Source: Conchiformibius kuhniae DSM 17694
GTDB lineage: Bacteria; Pseudomonadota; Gammaproteobacteria; Burkholderiales; Neisseriaceae
Length of the DNA stretch: 64,000 nt
Direction of reading: 5' to 3'
NCBI RefSeq assembly: GCF_000428785.1
Contig: NZ_AUAP01000002.1
Location: 124,001 to 188,000 of the forward strand
The position numbers and the translations under genes were made by a program. The notes under the pieces were generated by a model that saw only the letters and a list, made by a program, of their open reading frames with translations, searched no databases and was not told the DNA's origin. Shown in pieces: positions 25,305 to 34,701 of this stretch (the first letter of the stretch is position 1; each line of letters opens with the position of its first letter).

Positions 25305-26414
25305 ATGTGGGGCATGACAGTGGTATTTGATGACGAAGATAAAAAATATATGCGCCAAGCCATTGATTTGGCATGGCACGGACGTTTTTCCACATCGCCC
25401 AATCCGCGTGTGGGCTGTGTGGTGGTGCGCGGCGGGCAGGTGGTCGGGCAGGGTTTTCATGTGCGGGCGGGTGCGCCGCATGCGGAAGTGTATGCTTTGC
25501 GTCAGGCGGGCGAAGCGGCGCGGGGTGCGACTGCTTATGTCAGCTTGGAGCCGTGCGCCCACTACGGGCGTACGCCGCCGTGCGCCCAAGCCTTGATTGA
25601 TGCGGGGGTGGCGCGGGTGGTGGCGGCGATGGAAGACCCCAATCCTTTGGTGGCGGGCAAAGGCTTGGCGATGTTGCGGGCGGCGGGCATCGATGCGGTG
25701 TCGGGGTGTTTGGAACAGGAAGCACGCGCACTCAATCGCGGTTTTTTGTCGCGCATCGAGCGCGGGCGTCCGTTTGTGCGTCTGAAAATCGCAGCAAGTT
25801 TGGACGGCAAAACGGCGCTGGCAGACGGGCGCAGCCAATGGATTACCGGTGCGGCGGCGCGTGCGGACGTGCAGGTTTTGCGGGCGGAAAGCTGCGCTGT
25901 TTTAACCGGCATCGGCACGGTGCTGGCAGACAATCCGCGCCTGAACGTGCGCGATTTTCCCGTGTTGCGCCAACCTTTGCGCGTGGTTTCGGACAGCCGT
26001 TTGCGCCTGCCCGCACACAGCCGTTTGCTGCAAGACGGCGTACCGACCCTGATTGCGGCAGTGGGCGGCGATGCGCGGCGTTTTGCCGATTATCCCCATG
26101 TTGCCGTTGTATTTGTTCCCGAGAAAAGCGGCAGAACCGACCTTGCCGCGCTGCTGGCGGAGTTGGCAGGACGCGGCATCGGCGAATTGATGGTGGAAGC
26201 GGGCGCGACACTCAACAGCGCGTTTTTACAGGCAGATTTGGCAGACGAAATCGTATTGTACCAATCGCCCAAGCTGCTGGGCGCGGCGGCACGCGGCGCG
26301 TTTGCCTTGCCGCAAAACCCCGCCGCACTCACAGGCGATGCCGCTTGGCACACCGTATCGGTGTCGCCGCTCGGTGCGGACATCAAATGGGTGTTGCGGC
26401 GAAATTCCTGTTAA
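25305..26414 (+). CDS. ribD: Bifunctional riboflavin deaminase/reductase
   Basis: RibD carries out the second and third steps of riboflavin synthesis (pyrimidine deaminase, then ribosyl reductase). The deaminase half has HAEVYALRQAG near residue 52 and the zinc motif EPCAHYGRTPPCAQALI near 78. The reductase half has LKIAASLDGKTALADGRSQWITG near 160 and ELMVEAGATLNSAFL near 300. 369 residues is normal. ATG 25305 or 25314 could be the start: GAGGG upstream is too close to the first and 10 nt from the second. Convergent with mtnN. Confidence 0.95.
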   Translation: MWGMTVVFDDEDKKYMRQAIDLAWHGRFSTSPNPRVGCVVVRGGQVVGQGFHVRAGAPHAEVYALRQAGEAARGATAYVSLEPCAHYGRTPPCAQALIDAGVARVVAAMEDPNPLVAGKGLAMLRAAGIDAVSGCLEQEARALNRGFLSRIERGRPFVRLKIAASLDGKTALADGRSQWITGAAARADVQVLRAESCAVLTGIGTVLADNPRLNVRDFPVLRQPLRVVSDSRLRLPAHSRLLQDGVPTLIAAVGGDARRFADYPHVAVVFVPEKSGRTDLAALLAELAGRGIGELMVEAGATLNSAFLQADLADEIVLYQSPKLLGAAARGAFALPQNPAALTGDAAWHTVSVSPLGADIKWVLRRNSC

Positions 26415-27124
26415 AACAGCGATAAAAGGTGGCGCACCAACTGCGCCGAATGCGCCGCTGCCGTTTCCAAAAATGCTTCAAAACTGATTTCCGAGCCGTT
26501 GTCGGCGCTGTCGGAAATCGAGCGAATCACCACAAACGGTTTGTCGAAACGCCAGCACGTCTGCGCGATGGCGGCGGCTTCCATCTCCAATGCCGCCGCG
26601 CCCGGAAAACGGCTGCGGATGTGCCGCAACGTGTCGTTGCTGTGAATGAACTGGTCGCCGCTCACAATCAGCCCGTGATGGCAATGAATGCTTTTTTGGC
26701 GGCGGGCGGCTTCTTCGGCGGCGTAAATCAGCGCGTGTTCGCCAGCATAACGTGCGGGCAGGTGCGGCACTTGCCCGTGCGCGTAGCCGAAAGCGGTAAC
26801 GTCCACATCATGATGCGCCACTTCCGTGCCGATGATGATGTCGCCGATTTTCAAGCCCGCGCCAACCGCCCCCGCGCTGCCGGTATTGATGATGCAGTCG
26901 GGCGAAAAATGCTCGCACAGCAAAGTCGTGGCGATGGACGCATTGACCTTGCCGATGCCGCTCAAACACAAAGCCACATTCTTACCGTCCAAAACCCCCT
27001 GATAAATTGTCATCTTGCCGATATTGTGGGTGTGAACCTGCCGCATCGCCTGATGCAGCAGACGGATTTCCGGCTCCATCGCGCCGATGATGCCGAAACT
27101 TTGCGGCGAAAACGGCGCGGTCAT
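26411..27124 (-). CDS. mtnN: 5'-methylthioadenosine/S-adenosylhomocysteine nucleosidase
   Basis: MtnN (Pfs) cleaves adenine from SAH and MTA; its product S-ribosylhomocysteine is the substrate of LuxS. The 237-residue protein has GIIGAMEPEIRLL at the start, CLSGIGKVNASIATTLL, NTGSAGAVGAGLKIGDII, the substrate-binding ALEMEAAAIAQ and the catalytic Asp in RSISDSAD. The start ATG at 27124 overlaps the luxS stop by 4 nt, so the two are translationally coupled in the order luxS-mtnN. Confidence 0.95.
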   Translation of the reverse strand: MTAPFSPQSFGIIGAMEPEIRLLHQAMRQVHTHNIGKMTIYQGVLDGKNVALCLSGIGKVNASIATTLLCEHFSPDCIINTGSAGAVGAGLKIGDIIIGTEVAHHDVDVTAFGYAHGQVPHLPARYAGEHALIYAAEEAARRQKSIHCHHGLIVSGDQFIHSNDTLRHIRSRFPGAAALEMEAAAIAQTCWRFDKPFVVIRSISDSADNGSEISFEAFLETAAAHSAQLVRHLLSLF

Positions 27125-27600
27125 GCAAAAATCTCCGTCCATTCCGCCCGCTTGGCAAGCAGCATGCGGGCGATTTCCTGCGCCCCTTCCAAGCTGTGGC
27201 TCGCCGCCCAACCGCATTGAACCTCATTGCAGGCAGGCACTTCGGTTGCCGCCACCACATCATTCAGCGTTTTCTCAATCAAATCCAAAGCGTCCTGATA
27301 TTCGGGCAGATTCAGCAGGGCGATGTAAAACCCCGTTTGGCAACCCATCGGGCTGATGTCCACCACCTTGTCCGAGTGGTTGCGCGACAATTCCGCCATC
27401 AGATGTTCCAGCGAATGCAGCGCGGGCATTTTCATGTGTTCTTGATTGGGCTGGCACACGCGCAGGTCGTATTTGTAGATTTTGTCACCGTGCTCGCCAT
27501 CGGTAACGCATGCCAAGCGCACATAGGGGGCTTTGACTTTGGTGTGGTCGAGATTGAAACTTTCCACGTTCATGCGTTTGTCGCGGGTGATTTCGGTCAT
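27121..27600 (-). CDS. luxS: S-ribosylhomocysteine lyase
   Basis: LuxS splits S-ribosylhomocysteine into homocysteine and DPD, the precursor of the AI-2 signal. 159 residues with metal ligands HSLEH (His 62, His 66, with catalytic Glu 65), the catalytic Cys 87 in MGCQTGFY, and CNEVQCGWAASHSLEG near the C-terminus. AGGAG lies 7 nt before the ATG. With mtnN it forms a complete SAH recycling and AI-2 unit; an AI-2 receptor is not seen in this window. Confidence 0.97.
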   Translation of the reverse strand: MTEITRDKRMNVESFNLDHTKVKAPYVRLACVTDGEHGDKIYKYDLRVCQPNQEHMKMPALHSLEHLMAELSRNHSDKVVDISPMGCQTGFYIALLNLPEYQDALDLIEKTLNDVVAATEVPACNEVQCGWAASHSLEGAQEIARMLLAKRAEWTEIFA

Positions 27601-27668
27601 GATTCGCTCCTAAAATTGTGGCAGAAGTGCCGATTATACAATGACGGCAGATGTTCGGGACACGCCCG

Positions 27669-28550
27669 TCAAATGCCCCAGAGCCGTTCCACGCCTTCGC
27701 GCATCAGCATCAGCGCGGGGTCTTGCTCAAATTCGTCCAAGTAAATAAAGTTTAAAGGCAAAAGCTGTTCAAATTCATCGATAACGGCAATGGCGCGGTT
27801 TTGTGCCACCGCCGTTTCCGCCTTGTGTTTGGGCACCATCGCCAAGCCCGTTCCCGCCGCCACCAAGTCGATGATGGTTTGCGGATAGTCGCAGATGATT
27901 TGCTTTTTCGGGGCGAGCTTGTGGCGGTGCCAAAATTGTTGCAGGTTTTTGTGGCTGCCGGAAACGGGCGACATTTCCACCCAAGTGAAGTTGTTGAGGC
28001 TTTTGGGCAAGCCCGCCAGCAGGCGCGGCGCGTCCTGTTTGGGGCAAATCAGCGAGTAGGCGATGTTTTCCAAAAAAATGCTTTGCAGGCTGCGCTGGTT
28101 GATGCTGCCCAAGAAAAAGCCGCCGTGCAGTTTTTTGGCGAGAATGCGGGTGAGGATTTCGCCGCTCATGCCGTATTGGATGTGAAGCTGGACATTGGGG
28201 TGCTGGTGCATCACCAGCCGGGTCAGTTCGGTTACTTTGTGCGGGTCGATGGGGTGAATCAGCCCCAGTTGGGCGTTTTGCACGTAGTCTTCGGAAAGGG
28301 TGCGCACAAACATTTCCAGTTTGTGTTTGTGCTGCATCAGCGCTTCGGCTTCGGGCAGCAAAACTTCGCCGGCGCGGGTGAGGCACATGCCGTTGCTGAC
28401 CCGTTTGAACAGGGGTGTGCCGACGTCGTTTTCGATGGCCTTGATTTGCGCCGACACGGCAGGTTGCGACAAAAACAGTTTTTCGGCGGCTTGGGTGAGG
28501 TTTTTGGTGTGCGCTACGGTGATAAAGGCACGCAATTGGTTGATGTCCAT
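27669..28550 (-). CDS. LysR-family transcriptional regulator
   Basis: 293 residues. The winged HTH is at 1-60 (FITVAHTKNLTQAAEKLFLSQPAVSAQIKAIE), followed by a periplasmic-binding-like effector domain (about 90-290). ATG 28550 gives the usual LysR N-terminus; the open frame extends 47 codons upstream without similarity. It is divergent from the DUF485-actP pair across 283 bp, so it may control acetate or small-acid uptake. That is inference from position only. Confidence 0.9.
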   Translation of the reverse strand: MDINQLRAFITVAHTKNLTQAAEKLFLSQPAVSAQIKAIENDVGTPLFKRVSNGMCLTRAGEVLLPEAEALMQHKHKLEMFVRTLSEDYVQNAQLGLIHPIDPHKVTELTRLVMHQHPNVQLHIQYGMSGEILTRILAKKLHGGFFLGSINQRSLQSIFLENIAYSLICPKQDAPRLLAGLPKSLNNFTWVEMSPVSGSHKNLQQFWHRHKLAPKKQIICDYPQTIIDLVAAGTGLAMVPKHKAETAVAQNRAIAVIDEFEQLLPLNFIYLDEFEQDPALMLMREGVERLWGI

Positions 28551-28833
28551 GAACAATCCGTGATTCGGCTGCGGCGCGGGCGGGGGCTTGGGCGGCCGCA
28601 GCAGGTTTTTGTAAAGAAATTTGGGGTGGTTTTTAACATATTTTGATGGTTTTTGGAACGGTTTTTTGATGGCGAACATCATAAAAATCAATAATGCTCG
28701 GTCGTGTAATCAGATTTTTGGATAATGGTCATTGAAAAATAAGATTGGGCAACTGTAGTCGTCTGTTTGTACATTCCCGCGCTTGCCCACTTGTGCGGCA
28801 AAATCAGAAAAACGATTCTACAGGAGGTTTTTT

Positions 28834-29208
28834 ATGGCAGAGCAAGCCCAAAGCCCGTCTGCGGGCGAAGAAGCGCGGGTGGCGGCGCAGGTATTGGCGC
28901 ACCCGAAGTTTCAAAATATGGCAAAACAGAAGGCGCTGGTCGGCTGGACGTTTTCGGCGGTGATTTTCGCCGTTTATGTCGGCTATATTTGGATTATCGG
29001 CACCGACCCGCAGTTTTTCGCCGCCAAAATGGCGGAAAACGGCGTGACCACGCTGGGCATTTACGCCGGGGTGTTTGTGATTTTGTTTTCGTTTGTGATT
29101 ACGCTGGTGTATGTGGCGGTCGCCAACGGCAAATTTGAGCAAGCAACCCGACAAGTGGTTGATGAAGTGATGAAAAACGGAAATAAGGAGACACAGCATG
29201 GTCAATAA
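28834..29208 (+). CDS. DUF485 membrane protein, partner of ActP
   Basis: 124 residues with two membrane segments (FSAVIFAVYVGYIWIIG and GVFVILFSFVITLVYVAVAN) and the family N-terminal HPKFQNMAKQKALVGW. DUF485 (YjcH-type) genes normally precede acetate/solute symporter genes, and here the stop overlaps the actP start by 11 nt. It is probably a small accessory subunit. GGAGG sits upstream of the ATG. Confidence 0.92.
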   Translation: MAEQAQSPSAGEEARVAAQVLAHPKFQNMAKQKALVGWTFSAVIFAVYVGYIWIIGTDPQFFAAKMAENGVTTLGIYAGVFVILFSFVITLVYVAVANGKFEQATRQVVDEVMKNGNKETQHGQ

Positions 29209-30865
29209 GCTGATGTTTGCCGCGCTGTCGGCATTGGCGGCGGGCGGCGCGTATGCGGACGCTTTTAGCGGCGAGGTGGAAAAGCAGCCGACCAATTGGA
29301 CGGCGATTATCATGTTTTTCATTTTTGTGGGCGCAACGCTGTGGATTACCAAGTGGGCGGCTTCGCAAAACAAATCCACCAAAGATTTTTACACGGCGGG
29401 CGGGGGCATTTCCGGCTTTCAAAACGGCTTGGCGATTGCGGGTGATTTTATGTCTGCCGCTTCGTTTTTGGGCATTTCCGCGATGGTGTTTACCAGTGGC
29501 TACGACGGCTTGATTTATTCCACCGGCTTTTTGGTGGGCTGGCCGATTGTGCTGTTTTTGGTGGCGGAACGCCTGCGCAATTTGGGAAAATTCACCTTTT
29601 CGGACGTGGCAGCCTACCGTTTGAAGCAAACCCCCGTGCGCCTGTTTGCCGCCACAGGTTCGCTGCTGGTGGTGATGCTCTACCTGATTGCACAGGTGGT
29701 GGGCGCGGGCAAGCTGATTCAGCTTTTGTTTGGCATGAGCTATTTTTCGGCGGTGGTGATTGTCGGTGCGCTGATGGTGGCGTATGTGCTGTTCGGCGGC
29801 ATGCTGGCAACCACTTGGGTGCAGATGATTAAAGCCGTGCTGCTGCTGGGCGGCGCGACATTTATGTCGTTCATGATTTTGAAAGACTTCGGTTTCAGCT
29901 TTGAAGCCATGTTCCAAAAAGCGGTGGAAGTCCACGACAAGGGCGAAGCGATTATGGCACCCGGAGGCTTGGTGAAAAACCCGATTGACGCACTGTCGCT
30001 GGGTTTGGCACTGATGTTCGGCACGGCGGGTTTGCCGCACATTCTGATGCGCTTTTTCACCGTACCCGATGCCCGCGAAGCGCGTAAATCGGTGGTGGTG
30101 GCAACGGGCTTTATCGGCTATTTCTACCTGCTCACCTTCATCATCGGCTTTGGTGCGATTATTTTCCTGACCAAAAACCCCGAGTTTTTTGAAACCTTGA
30201 AAGACGGCTCGACCGCGATGGTGGGCGGTACGAATATGGCGGCGGTGCATTTGTCCAAAGCGGTGGGCGGCGATTTGCTGCTGGGCTTTATTTCGGCAGT
30301 GGCGTTTGCGACCATCTTGGCGGTGGTGGCGGGCTTGACCCTGTCGGGCGCGTCTGCCGTCAGCCACGACATTTATTCGTCTGTGATTCGCAAAGGTCAG
30401 GCTTCGCAGGAAGAAGAAATGCGCGTGTCCAAAGCCGCAACTTTGGGCTTGGGCGTGTTGGCGATTGTGTTGGGCTTGGCGTTTGAAAACCAAAACGTGG
30501 CGTTTATGGTGGGCTTGGCGTTTGCCGTTGCCGCTTCCGCCAATTTCCCCGTGCTGATGCTCAGCATGTTCTGGAAAGGTTTGACCACGCGCGGCGCGGT
30601 GGCGGGCGGGTTTGCCGGACTGATTGGCGCTTTGGTGCTGATTGTGTTGGGCCCGACCGTGTGGGTGGAAGTGCTGCACAATGCCGAAGCGGTGTTCCCC
30701 TACAAAAACCCCGCGATTTTCACCATTCCTTTGGCGTTTGTCGTGTCGTGGATTGTGTCGCTGCTGGACAATTCCGAGCAGGCGAAGTTGGACAAAGCCG
30801 GCTTTGACGCGCAATATGTGCGTTCGATGACGGGTATCGGCGCGGCGGAAGCGTCCGACCACTAA
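29198..30865 (+). CDS. actP: Cation/acetate symporter, SSS family
   Basis: 555 residues with about 13 membrane segments, preceded by a signal-like segment (LMFAALSALAAGGAYA) as in ActP. SSS-family signatures include STKDFYTAGGGISGFQNGLAIAGDF near residue 65, ATTWVQMIKAVLLL and GTAGLPHILMRFFTVPDAREAR near 270. It takes up acetate or a similar short monocarboxylate with sodium. It overlaps the DUF485 gene and is followed by a terminator. Confidence 0.93.
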   Translation: MVNKLMFAALSALAAGGAYADAFSGEVEKQPTNWTAIIMFFIFVGATLWITKWAASQNKSTKDFYTAGGGISGFQNGLAIAGDFMSAASFLGISAMVFTSGYDGLIYSTGFLVGWPIVLFLVAERLRNLGKFTFSDVAAYRLKQTPVRLFAATGSLLVVMLYLIAQVVGAGKLIQLLFGMSYFSAVVIVGALMVAYVLFGGMLATTWVQMIKAVLLLGGATFMSFMILKDFGFSFEAMFQKAVEVHDKGEAIMAPGGLVKNPIDALSLGLALMFGTAGLPHILMRFFTVPDAREARKSVVVATGFIGYFYLLTFIIGFGAIIFLTKNPEFFETLKDGSTAMVGGTNMAAVHLSKAVGGDLLLGFISAVAFATILAVVAGLTLSGASAVSHDIYSSVIRKGQASQEEEMRVSKAATLGLGVLAIVLGLAFENQNVAFMVGLAFAVAASANFPVLMLSMFWKGLTTRGAVAGGFAGLIGALVLIVLGPTVWVEVLHNAEAVFPYKNPAIFTIPLAFVVSWIVSLLDNSEQAKLDKAGFDAQYVRSMTGIGAAEASDH

Positions 30866-30880
30866 CCGTTTGCCCGATGG

Positions 30881-30917
30881 AAACGGCACGCTCCCGCACG
30901 GACGGCGTGCCGTTTTT
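30881..30917 (+). terminator. Terminator of actP
   Basis: AAACGGCACGC...GCGTGCCGTT stem followed by TTT. Confidence 0.85.
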
Positions 30918-31028
30918 GCGTGGCGGCGCAAGTGTTGTGTTTGTGTAAATTTGTGTCGGGCGCACTCGTGCGGGTGCGCCGTTTTCCGTATAATACGCGC
31001 TGTTTCAATCTGCTTGGAGGCGCTTGCC

Positions 31029-32366
31029 ATGTCCAAAAAATATTTCGGCACGGACGGTGTGCGCGGCACGGTCGGTCAATTTCCGATTACCCCCGATGTG
31101 GTGATGAAGCTGGCGTGCGCGTTCGGGCGCACCCTGTTCCGCCCCAACCAAAACCACAAACCCAAAGTCATCATCGGCAAAGACACGCGCGTGTCGGGTT
31201 ATATGCTGGAAACCGCGCTGGTGTCGGGCTTTTCCGCCGCAGGGGTGGACGTGGTGCAAACCGGCCCCTTGCCCACGCCCGCCATCGCCTACCTTACCCG
31301 CGCCTTCCGCTTGGACGGCGGCGTGATGCTGTCCGCTTCGCACAATCCCTACCACGACAACGGCATCAAATTCTTCGCCGAAGGCGGGGTGAAGCTCAAC
31401 GATGAAATGGAATTGGCGATTGAAGCGGAAATGGACAAACCCATGTGCACCGTTGCGTCCGACCTGCTCGGACGCGCCAAGCGCATTGACGGCGCGGCAG
31501 ACCGCTACATCGAATTTTGCAAATCCACTTTTCCCGCCGATATGGATTTGTACGGCATCAAGCTGGTGGTGGACACTGCCAACGGCGCGGGCTACCACAG
31601 CTCGCCCGAAGTGTTCCGCGAGCTGGGCGCGGAAGTGGTGAGAATGGGTGATGAACCCAACGGTTTCAATATCAACGAAAAAGTGGGTGCAACCGATGTC
31701 AAGGCTTTAGAAAAACGTGTGTGTGAAGAAAAAGCCGATTACGGCGTTGCGCTGGACGGCGACGGCGACCGCCTGATGATGGTGGACAGAAACGGTATTT
31801 CCTATGACGGCGACAAGCTGGTGTATGTGTTGGCAAAAGCCCGCGCCAAGCAGGGCGTGCCGTTTGGCGGCGTGGTCGGCACGGTGATGAGCAATTTTGC
31901 GATGGAACACGCTTTGACGGCGCAGGGCATTGCCTTTGCCCGCGCACCGGTGGGCGACCGCTATGTGCTGGAGCAGCTTCAGCAGCGCGGTTGGCTGCTG
32001 GGCGGCGAGGCTTCGGGGCATATTTTGTGCATGGACCGGCACAATACCGGCGACGGCACGATTGCCGCGCTGCAGGTGTTTGCCGCGCTGAAAATTTTGG
32101 GACAGGATTTGGCGGCGGCGGTGGATTGGCAGCCCTATCCGCAAACGCTGATTAATGTACACATCGACAAAAACAGCGATTGGGAAGCGGTGGCCGCGCC
32201 GTTTGTGGCGGAAGCCGAAGCCGAATTGGCGGGGCGCGGGCGCGTGGTGCTGCGTCCTTCCGGCACCGAGCCTGTGGTGCGGGTGATGGCGGAAGCGGAC
32301 GATGTGGCTTTGGCAGCGTGCGCGGCGCGGAAAATCGCCGATGCTTTGTCTGCCCGTTTTCAATAA
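31029..32366 (+). CDS. glmM: Phosphoglucosamine mutase
   Basis: GlmM makes glucosamine-1-phosphate for UDP-GlcNAc, feeding peptidoglycan and LOS. The 445-residue protein starts MSKKYFGTDGVRG, has the phosphoserine loop SASHNP at residues 102-107, metal site DGDGDR near 241, sugar-binding GEASGH and phosphate-binding RPSGTEP near the end. The ATG at 31029 fits the family start, with GGAGG upstream and TATAAT at 30989-30994. Confidence 0.97.
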   Translation: MSKKYFGTDGVRGTVGQFPITPDVVMKLACAFGRTLFRPNQNHKPKVIIGKDTRVSGYMLETALVSGFSAAGVDVVQTGPLPTPAIAYLTRAFRLDGGVMLSASHNPYHDNGIKFFAEGGVKLNDEMELAIEAEMDKPMCTVASDLLGRAKRIDGAADRYIEFCKSTFPADMDLYGIKLVVDTANGAGYHSSPEVFRELGAEVVRMGDEPNGFNINEKVGATDVKALEKRVCEEKADYGVALDGDGDRLMMVDRNGISYDGDKLVYVLAKARAKQGVPFGGVVGTVMSNFAMEHALTAQGIAFARAPVGDRYVLEQLQQRGWLLGGEASGHILCMDRHNTGDGTIAALQVFAALKILGQDLAAAVDWQPYPQTLINVHIDKNSDWEAVAAPFVAEAEAELAGRGRVVLRPSGTEPVVRVMAEADDVALAACAARKIADALSARFQ

Positions 32367-32425
32367 CGGGTTGTTTGAATCAGAAACGGTCGCGGCGGCG
32401 GCGCGGCCAAACGCAGTGAATTGGT

Positions 32426-33118
32426 ATGCTTGCTTTATTGGAAACGTTTTTTCAGAATTTCGGCTATGCCGCCGTGTTTTTCGTGCTGGTGGTGTGCGGT
32501 TTCGGCGTGCCGATTCCCGAAGACATCACGCTGGTGGCCGGCGGCATCATTTCGGGCTTGGGTTATGCCAATGTGCATTTGATGTTTGCCGTGGGCATGC
32601 TCGGCGTGCTGGTCGGCGACGGCATCATGTTTTTGCTCGGCCGTTTTTACGGCGAGCGGATTTTGCAGTTTCGTTTGGTACGCAAGCTGATGCCGCCCAA
32701 GCGTTACGCGCAGGTGCAGAAAAAATTTGACCAATACGGCAATTATGTGTTGTTTGTCGCCCGTTTTTTGCCGGGCTTGCGCAGCCCGATTTTCATGACG
32801 GCGGGCATGAGCGGCAAAGTGTCGTTTTGGCGCTGGCTGCTGATGGACGGCTTGGCGGCGCTGGTTTCCGTGCCGCTTTGGGTGTATTTGGGCTATGCGG
32901 GTGCAGACGAAAACGAGCGCGAATGGCTGCTGATGCAGGTACACCGTTTTCAAAACATCTTGTTTGTGCTGCTGGGCTTGGCGGTGGCGGGCGGCGTGTG
33001 GTTTTGGTGGCGCAAACGCAGCCGTTTGCTGGCGCGTAAGCAGGCATTGTTGGAAAAACGCCGTTTGCGCCGCCAACAACGGCGCGACAAAGCGGCGGCT
33101 TCTGCAGAAAGCAAGTAA
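32426..33118 (+). CDS. DedA-family membrane protein
   Basis: 230 residues, polytopic. DedA/SNARE-associated signatures: GFGVPIPEDITLVAGGIISG near residue 25, GDGIMFLLGRFYG near 63 and RFLPGLRSPIFMTAGMSG near 110. The tail is highly basic (KRRLRRQQRRDK). DedA proteins act in lipid transport, including undecaprenyl phosphate recycling, and in membrane homeostasis. It lies between glmM and the AnmK-DgkA gene, both envelope enzymes. Confidence 0.92.
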   Translation: MLALLETFFQNFGYAAVFFVLVVCGFGVPIPEDITLVAGGIISGLGYANVHLMFAVGMLGVLVGDGIMFLLGRFYGERILQFRLVRKLMPPKRYAQVQKKFDQYGNYVLFVARFLPGLRSPIFMTAGMSGKVSFWRWLLMDGLAALVSVPLWVYLGYAGADENEREWLLMQVHRFQNILFVLLGLAVAGGVWFWWRKRSRLLARKQALLEKRRLRRQQRRDKAAASAESK

Positions 33119-33180
33119 AATCACGGCGGCTGTTCCCCCGATGGCACAGTCGCCCGACTGTTTTCAGGAAAACCCCAATC

Positions 33181-34701
33181 ATGAGCGAATATTATATCGG
33201 CATCATGTCCGGCACCAGCATGGACGGCGCAGATGCCGTGCTGGCGTGCTTGGACGGCACACAATGGCGCGGCGTGCGCGCCCATGCTTTTTTGCCTTAT
33301 CCCGATGATTTGAAAACGCGTTTGCTGGATTTGCAACAGCGCGGCACAGACGAACTGCACCGCAGCCGCCTGCTGGCGCGGGAATTGGCGGAGCTGTATG
33401 CGCTGGTGGTGGAAAAACTGCTGCGCGAAAACGGTTTGCGCCCGCAAGACATCACCGCGCTGGGCTGCCACGGGCAAACGGTGCGCCACGCCCCCGAACA
33501 CGGCTACAGCGTGCAGTTGGCGGATTGGGCATGGCTGGCGCGTTTGAGCGGCATCGATACGGTGGGGGACTTCCGCAGTGCGGATTTGGCGGCGGGCGGG
33601 CAGGGTGCGCCGCTCGTTCCCGCCTTCCACCACGCCCTGTTTGCTTCCGCCGAACACGTCCGCGTGGTGTTGAATCTCGGCGGCATCGCCAACATCAGCG
33701 TGCTTGCGCCCGATGATGCGCCCTTCGGTTTCGACACGGGCGCGGGCAACATGCTTGCCGATGCGTGGACGCGGCACGTTTGGCAGCAGCCGTTTGACCG
33801 GAACGGCGAAAAAGCCGCGCAAGGCAAATTGCTGCCCGATTTGCTGGCGCGTTTGTGCGCCCACCCCTATTTTGACCAGCCCGCACCGAAAAGCACGGGG
33901 CGCGAATTGTTTTCGCTGGCGTGGCTGCAAAGCCATCTGCGCGGTGGCGAAGCGCCCGAAGACGTGTTGCACACGCTGCTGCATTTTACGGTGGAAACGG
34001 CGGTGGCGGCGATACGCCGTTACGCGCCCGATGCCGAATGCGTGTATGCCTGCGGCGGCGGCGTGGAAAATGCCGAACTGATGCGCCTGCTGCGCGAAGC
34101 CTTGGCACGCCAAAACACGGATTTGCGCCGTACCGATGCCTTGAATCTGCACCCGCAGCAGGTGGAGGCGGCGGCGTTTGCGTGGTTGGCGGCGTGTTGG
34201 CGGCACGGTGTGGCGGTGGACTTGCGCCGTGCCACCGGTGCGGCGGAAACCGCCGTATTGGGCGCAGGCTATGTGCTTGCCAAGCCCGAAGCGCGTCCCA
34301 CTGCGGTGGTGTGCGAAATTCCGCCCGAAGCGCGGTTCAACGACATGAAAAGCAAAAGCGGCTGCAAACGCCTGTTTGCCGCCATCGGCTATTCGGCAGA
34401 CGGCATACGGGCTGCCTACCGCCACGAAGCGGGCTTCCGCCAACTGCTCGCCCTGCACGGCGTGCTGCTGCTTGCCGTGTGGTGTTTCGATTTTGACACA
34501 TCCACGCGCATCATCTTGATTGCCGTATCGTTTTTATCGTTGGCGGTGGAGCTGCTCAACACGGGCATCGAAACGGTGGTGGACTATATTTCTTTGGAAA
34601 AACACCCGCTTGCCAAGCGTGCTAAAGATGTCGGCTCGGCAGCGCAATGGCTGGTGCTGCTGATGATTCTGATTGTGTGGCTGACGGCATGGCTGGGCTG
34701 A
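33181..34701 (+). CDS. anmK: Fusion: anhydro-N-acetylmuramic acid kinase (AnmK) and diacylglycerol kinase (DgkA)
   Basis: 506 residues in one frame. Residues 1-365 are AnmK: GIMSGTSMDGADAVL, CHGQTVRHAPEHGYS, VGDFRSADLAAGGQGAPLVP and the C-terminal LGAGYVLA. A linker of about 23 residues leads to Met 389 (ATG 34345), and 389-506 is a complete DgkA: three membrane segments, ELLNTGIETVVD with Glu 457 and Glu 464, and LAKRAKDVGSAAQ. AnmK recycles cell-wall muropeptide sugar; DgkA phosphorylates diacylglycerol or a related lipid. They are normally separate genes. No ribosome site is visible before ATG 34345, so a true fusion is favoured. The thiD start overlaps its end. Confidence 0.9.
   Translation: MSEYYIGIMSGTSMDGADAVLACLDGTQWRGVRAHAFLPYPDDLKTRLLDLQQRGTDELHRSRLLARELAELYALVVEKLLRENGLRPQDITALGCHGQTVRHAPEHGYSVQLADWAWLARLSGIDTVGDFRSADLAAGGQGAPLVPAFHHALFASAEHVRVVLNLGGIANISVLAPDDAPFGFDTGAGNMLADAWTRHVWQQPFDRNGEKAAQGKLLPDLLARLCAHPYFDQPAPKSTGRELFSLAWLQSHLRGGEAPEDVLHTLLHFTVETAVAAIRRYAPDAECVYACGGGVENAELMRLLREALARQNTDLRRTDALNLHPQQVEAAAFAWLAACWRHGVAVDLRRATGAAETAVLGAGYVLAKPEARPTAVVCEIPPEARFNDMKSKSGCKRLFAAIGYSADGIRAAYRHEAGFRQLLALHGVLLLAVWCFDFDTSTRIILIAVSFLSLAVELLNTGIETVVDYISLEKHPLAKRAKDVGSAAQWLVLLMILIVWLTAWLG

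Noticed and set aside
34345..34701. A separate dgkA gene starting at ATG 34345
   Set aside because: No ribosome-binding sequence precedes that ATG and the frame is continuous with anmK. Reported as a fusion, with an independent internal start kept as the alternative.
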